A stretch of 64,000 nucleotides of DNA from Paragordius varius. Its lineage: Eukaryota; Nematomorpha. Positions 63,867 to 64,000 of the stretch are shown here, in pieces. The notes under the pieces are model-generated. The model did not search any database and was not told the origin of the DNA. It saw only the letters and a list, made by a program, of their open reading frames with translations. The stretch's first letter is position 1, and every line of letters starts with the position of its first letter. A program made the position numbers and the translations under genes. The DNA is taken from contig OZ176053.1 of assembly GCA_964247055.1 (NCBI GenBank), positions 10,168,001 to 10,232,000 of the forward strand, written 5' to 3'.

Positions 63867-64000
63867 CTATTAATTATTTTTTGACAAAATAATATATAAT
63901 CCACAAAAATTAGAACCGAATTTCCAAATGGTAGTGTTTAAACCGTTAAATATAATTATTCAAAAATAAATCCTAAATTTTAAGAATATTTTTGCATTCA

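Noticed and set aside
1-64000. CRISPR arrays, bacterial operons, rRNA genes
   Set aside because: Nothing of the kind seen; the window is clearly eukaryotic.
1-64000. LTR retrotransposons, endogenous viruses or Polintons
   Set aside because: No long direct terminal repeats, capsid-, protease-, integrase- or envelope-like reading frames recognised; the RT present belongs to LINEs.

Overview
The window is one AT-rich (visibly about three quarters A+T) piece of an animal nuclear genome: spliceosomal introns, AATAAA signals, LINEs and many short inverted-repeat transposons. The protein families fit an animal: a Polycomb EED homologue, a PRMT9-type methyltransferase, a ZP-domain membrane protein and a very large secreted EAR-repeat protein. 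The last two have the closest look of ecdysozoan or arthropod matrix proteins, but I cannot name the species. I rebuilt the genes by reading exons in all frames, joining them only where GT/AG and phase agree, and comparing with remembered family sequences. Where I rebuilt a whole coding sequence, its summed length is a multiple of three.

Layout. 1-4.4 kb: repeats. 4.4-9.2 kb (+): GMPPB, mannose-1-phosphate guanylyltransferase. 10.1-12.6 kb (+): a small secreted vWA-like protein. 12.6-13.7 kb: a repeat block ending in a Helitron-like 3' terminus. 14.8-16.0 kb (-): an SRFBP1/BUD22-family protein. 17.0-19.9 kb: a long inverted-repeat element holding a decayed ORF. 20-22.1 kb: an unusually GC-rich island with a two-length tandem repeat. 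23.5-25.5 kb (+): a paralogue of the vWA-like gene. 27.7-37.2 kb (+): EED, whose third intron (6.8 kb) holds a cluster of LINE fragments. 37.3-42.6 kb (-): PRMT9-like gene, tail to tail with EED. 45.4-46.7 kb: a Foldback-like element. 47.6-61.9 kb (+): a 28-exon gene for an EAR-repeat protein of about 2,400 residues. 62.1 kb to beyond 63.9 kb (-): 3' part of a ZP-domain gene.

The most striking observation is a set of eight introns only 20-25 nt long, in GMPPB (2), SRFBP1 (1), EED (2) and PRMT9 (3). Each is needed to keep the conserved reading frame, and each is among the first introns of its gene. Later introns in the same genes run from tens of bases to nearly 7 kb and are swollen by transposons. 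Introns this short are known in very few animals (dicyemid mesozoans are the case I recall). Here they sit beside ordinary and very large introns in the same transcripts.

The genes do not form one pathway. GMPPB makes GDP-mannose for glycosylation; EED and PRMT9 act on chromatin and splicing; the BUD22-family protein is probably nuclear; the vWA, EAR and ZP proteins are probably extracellular or cell-surface.
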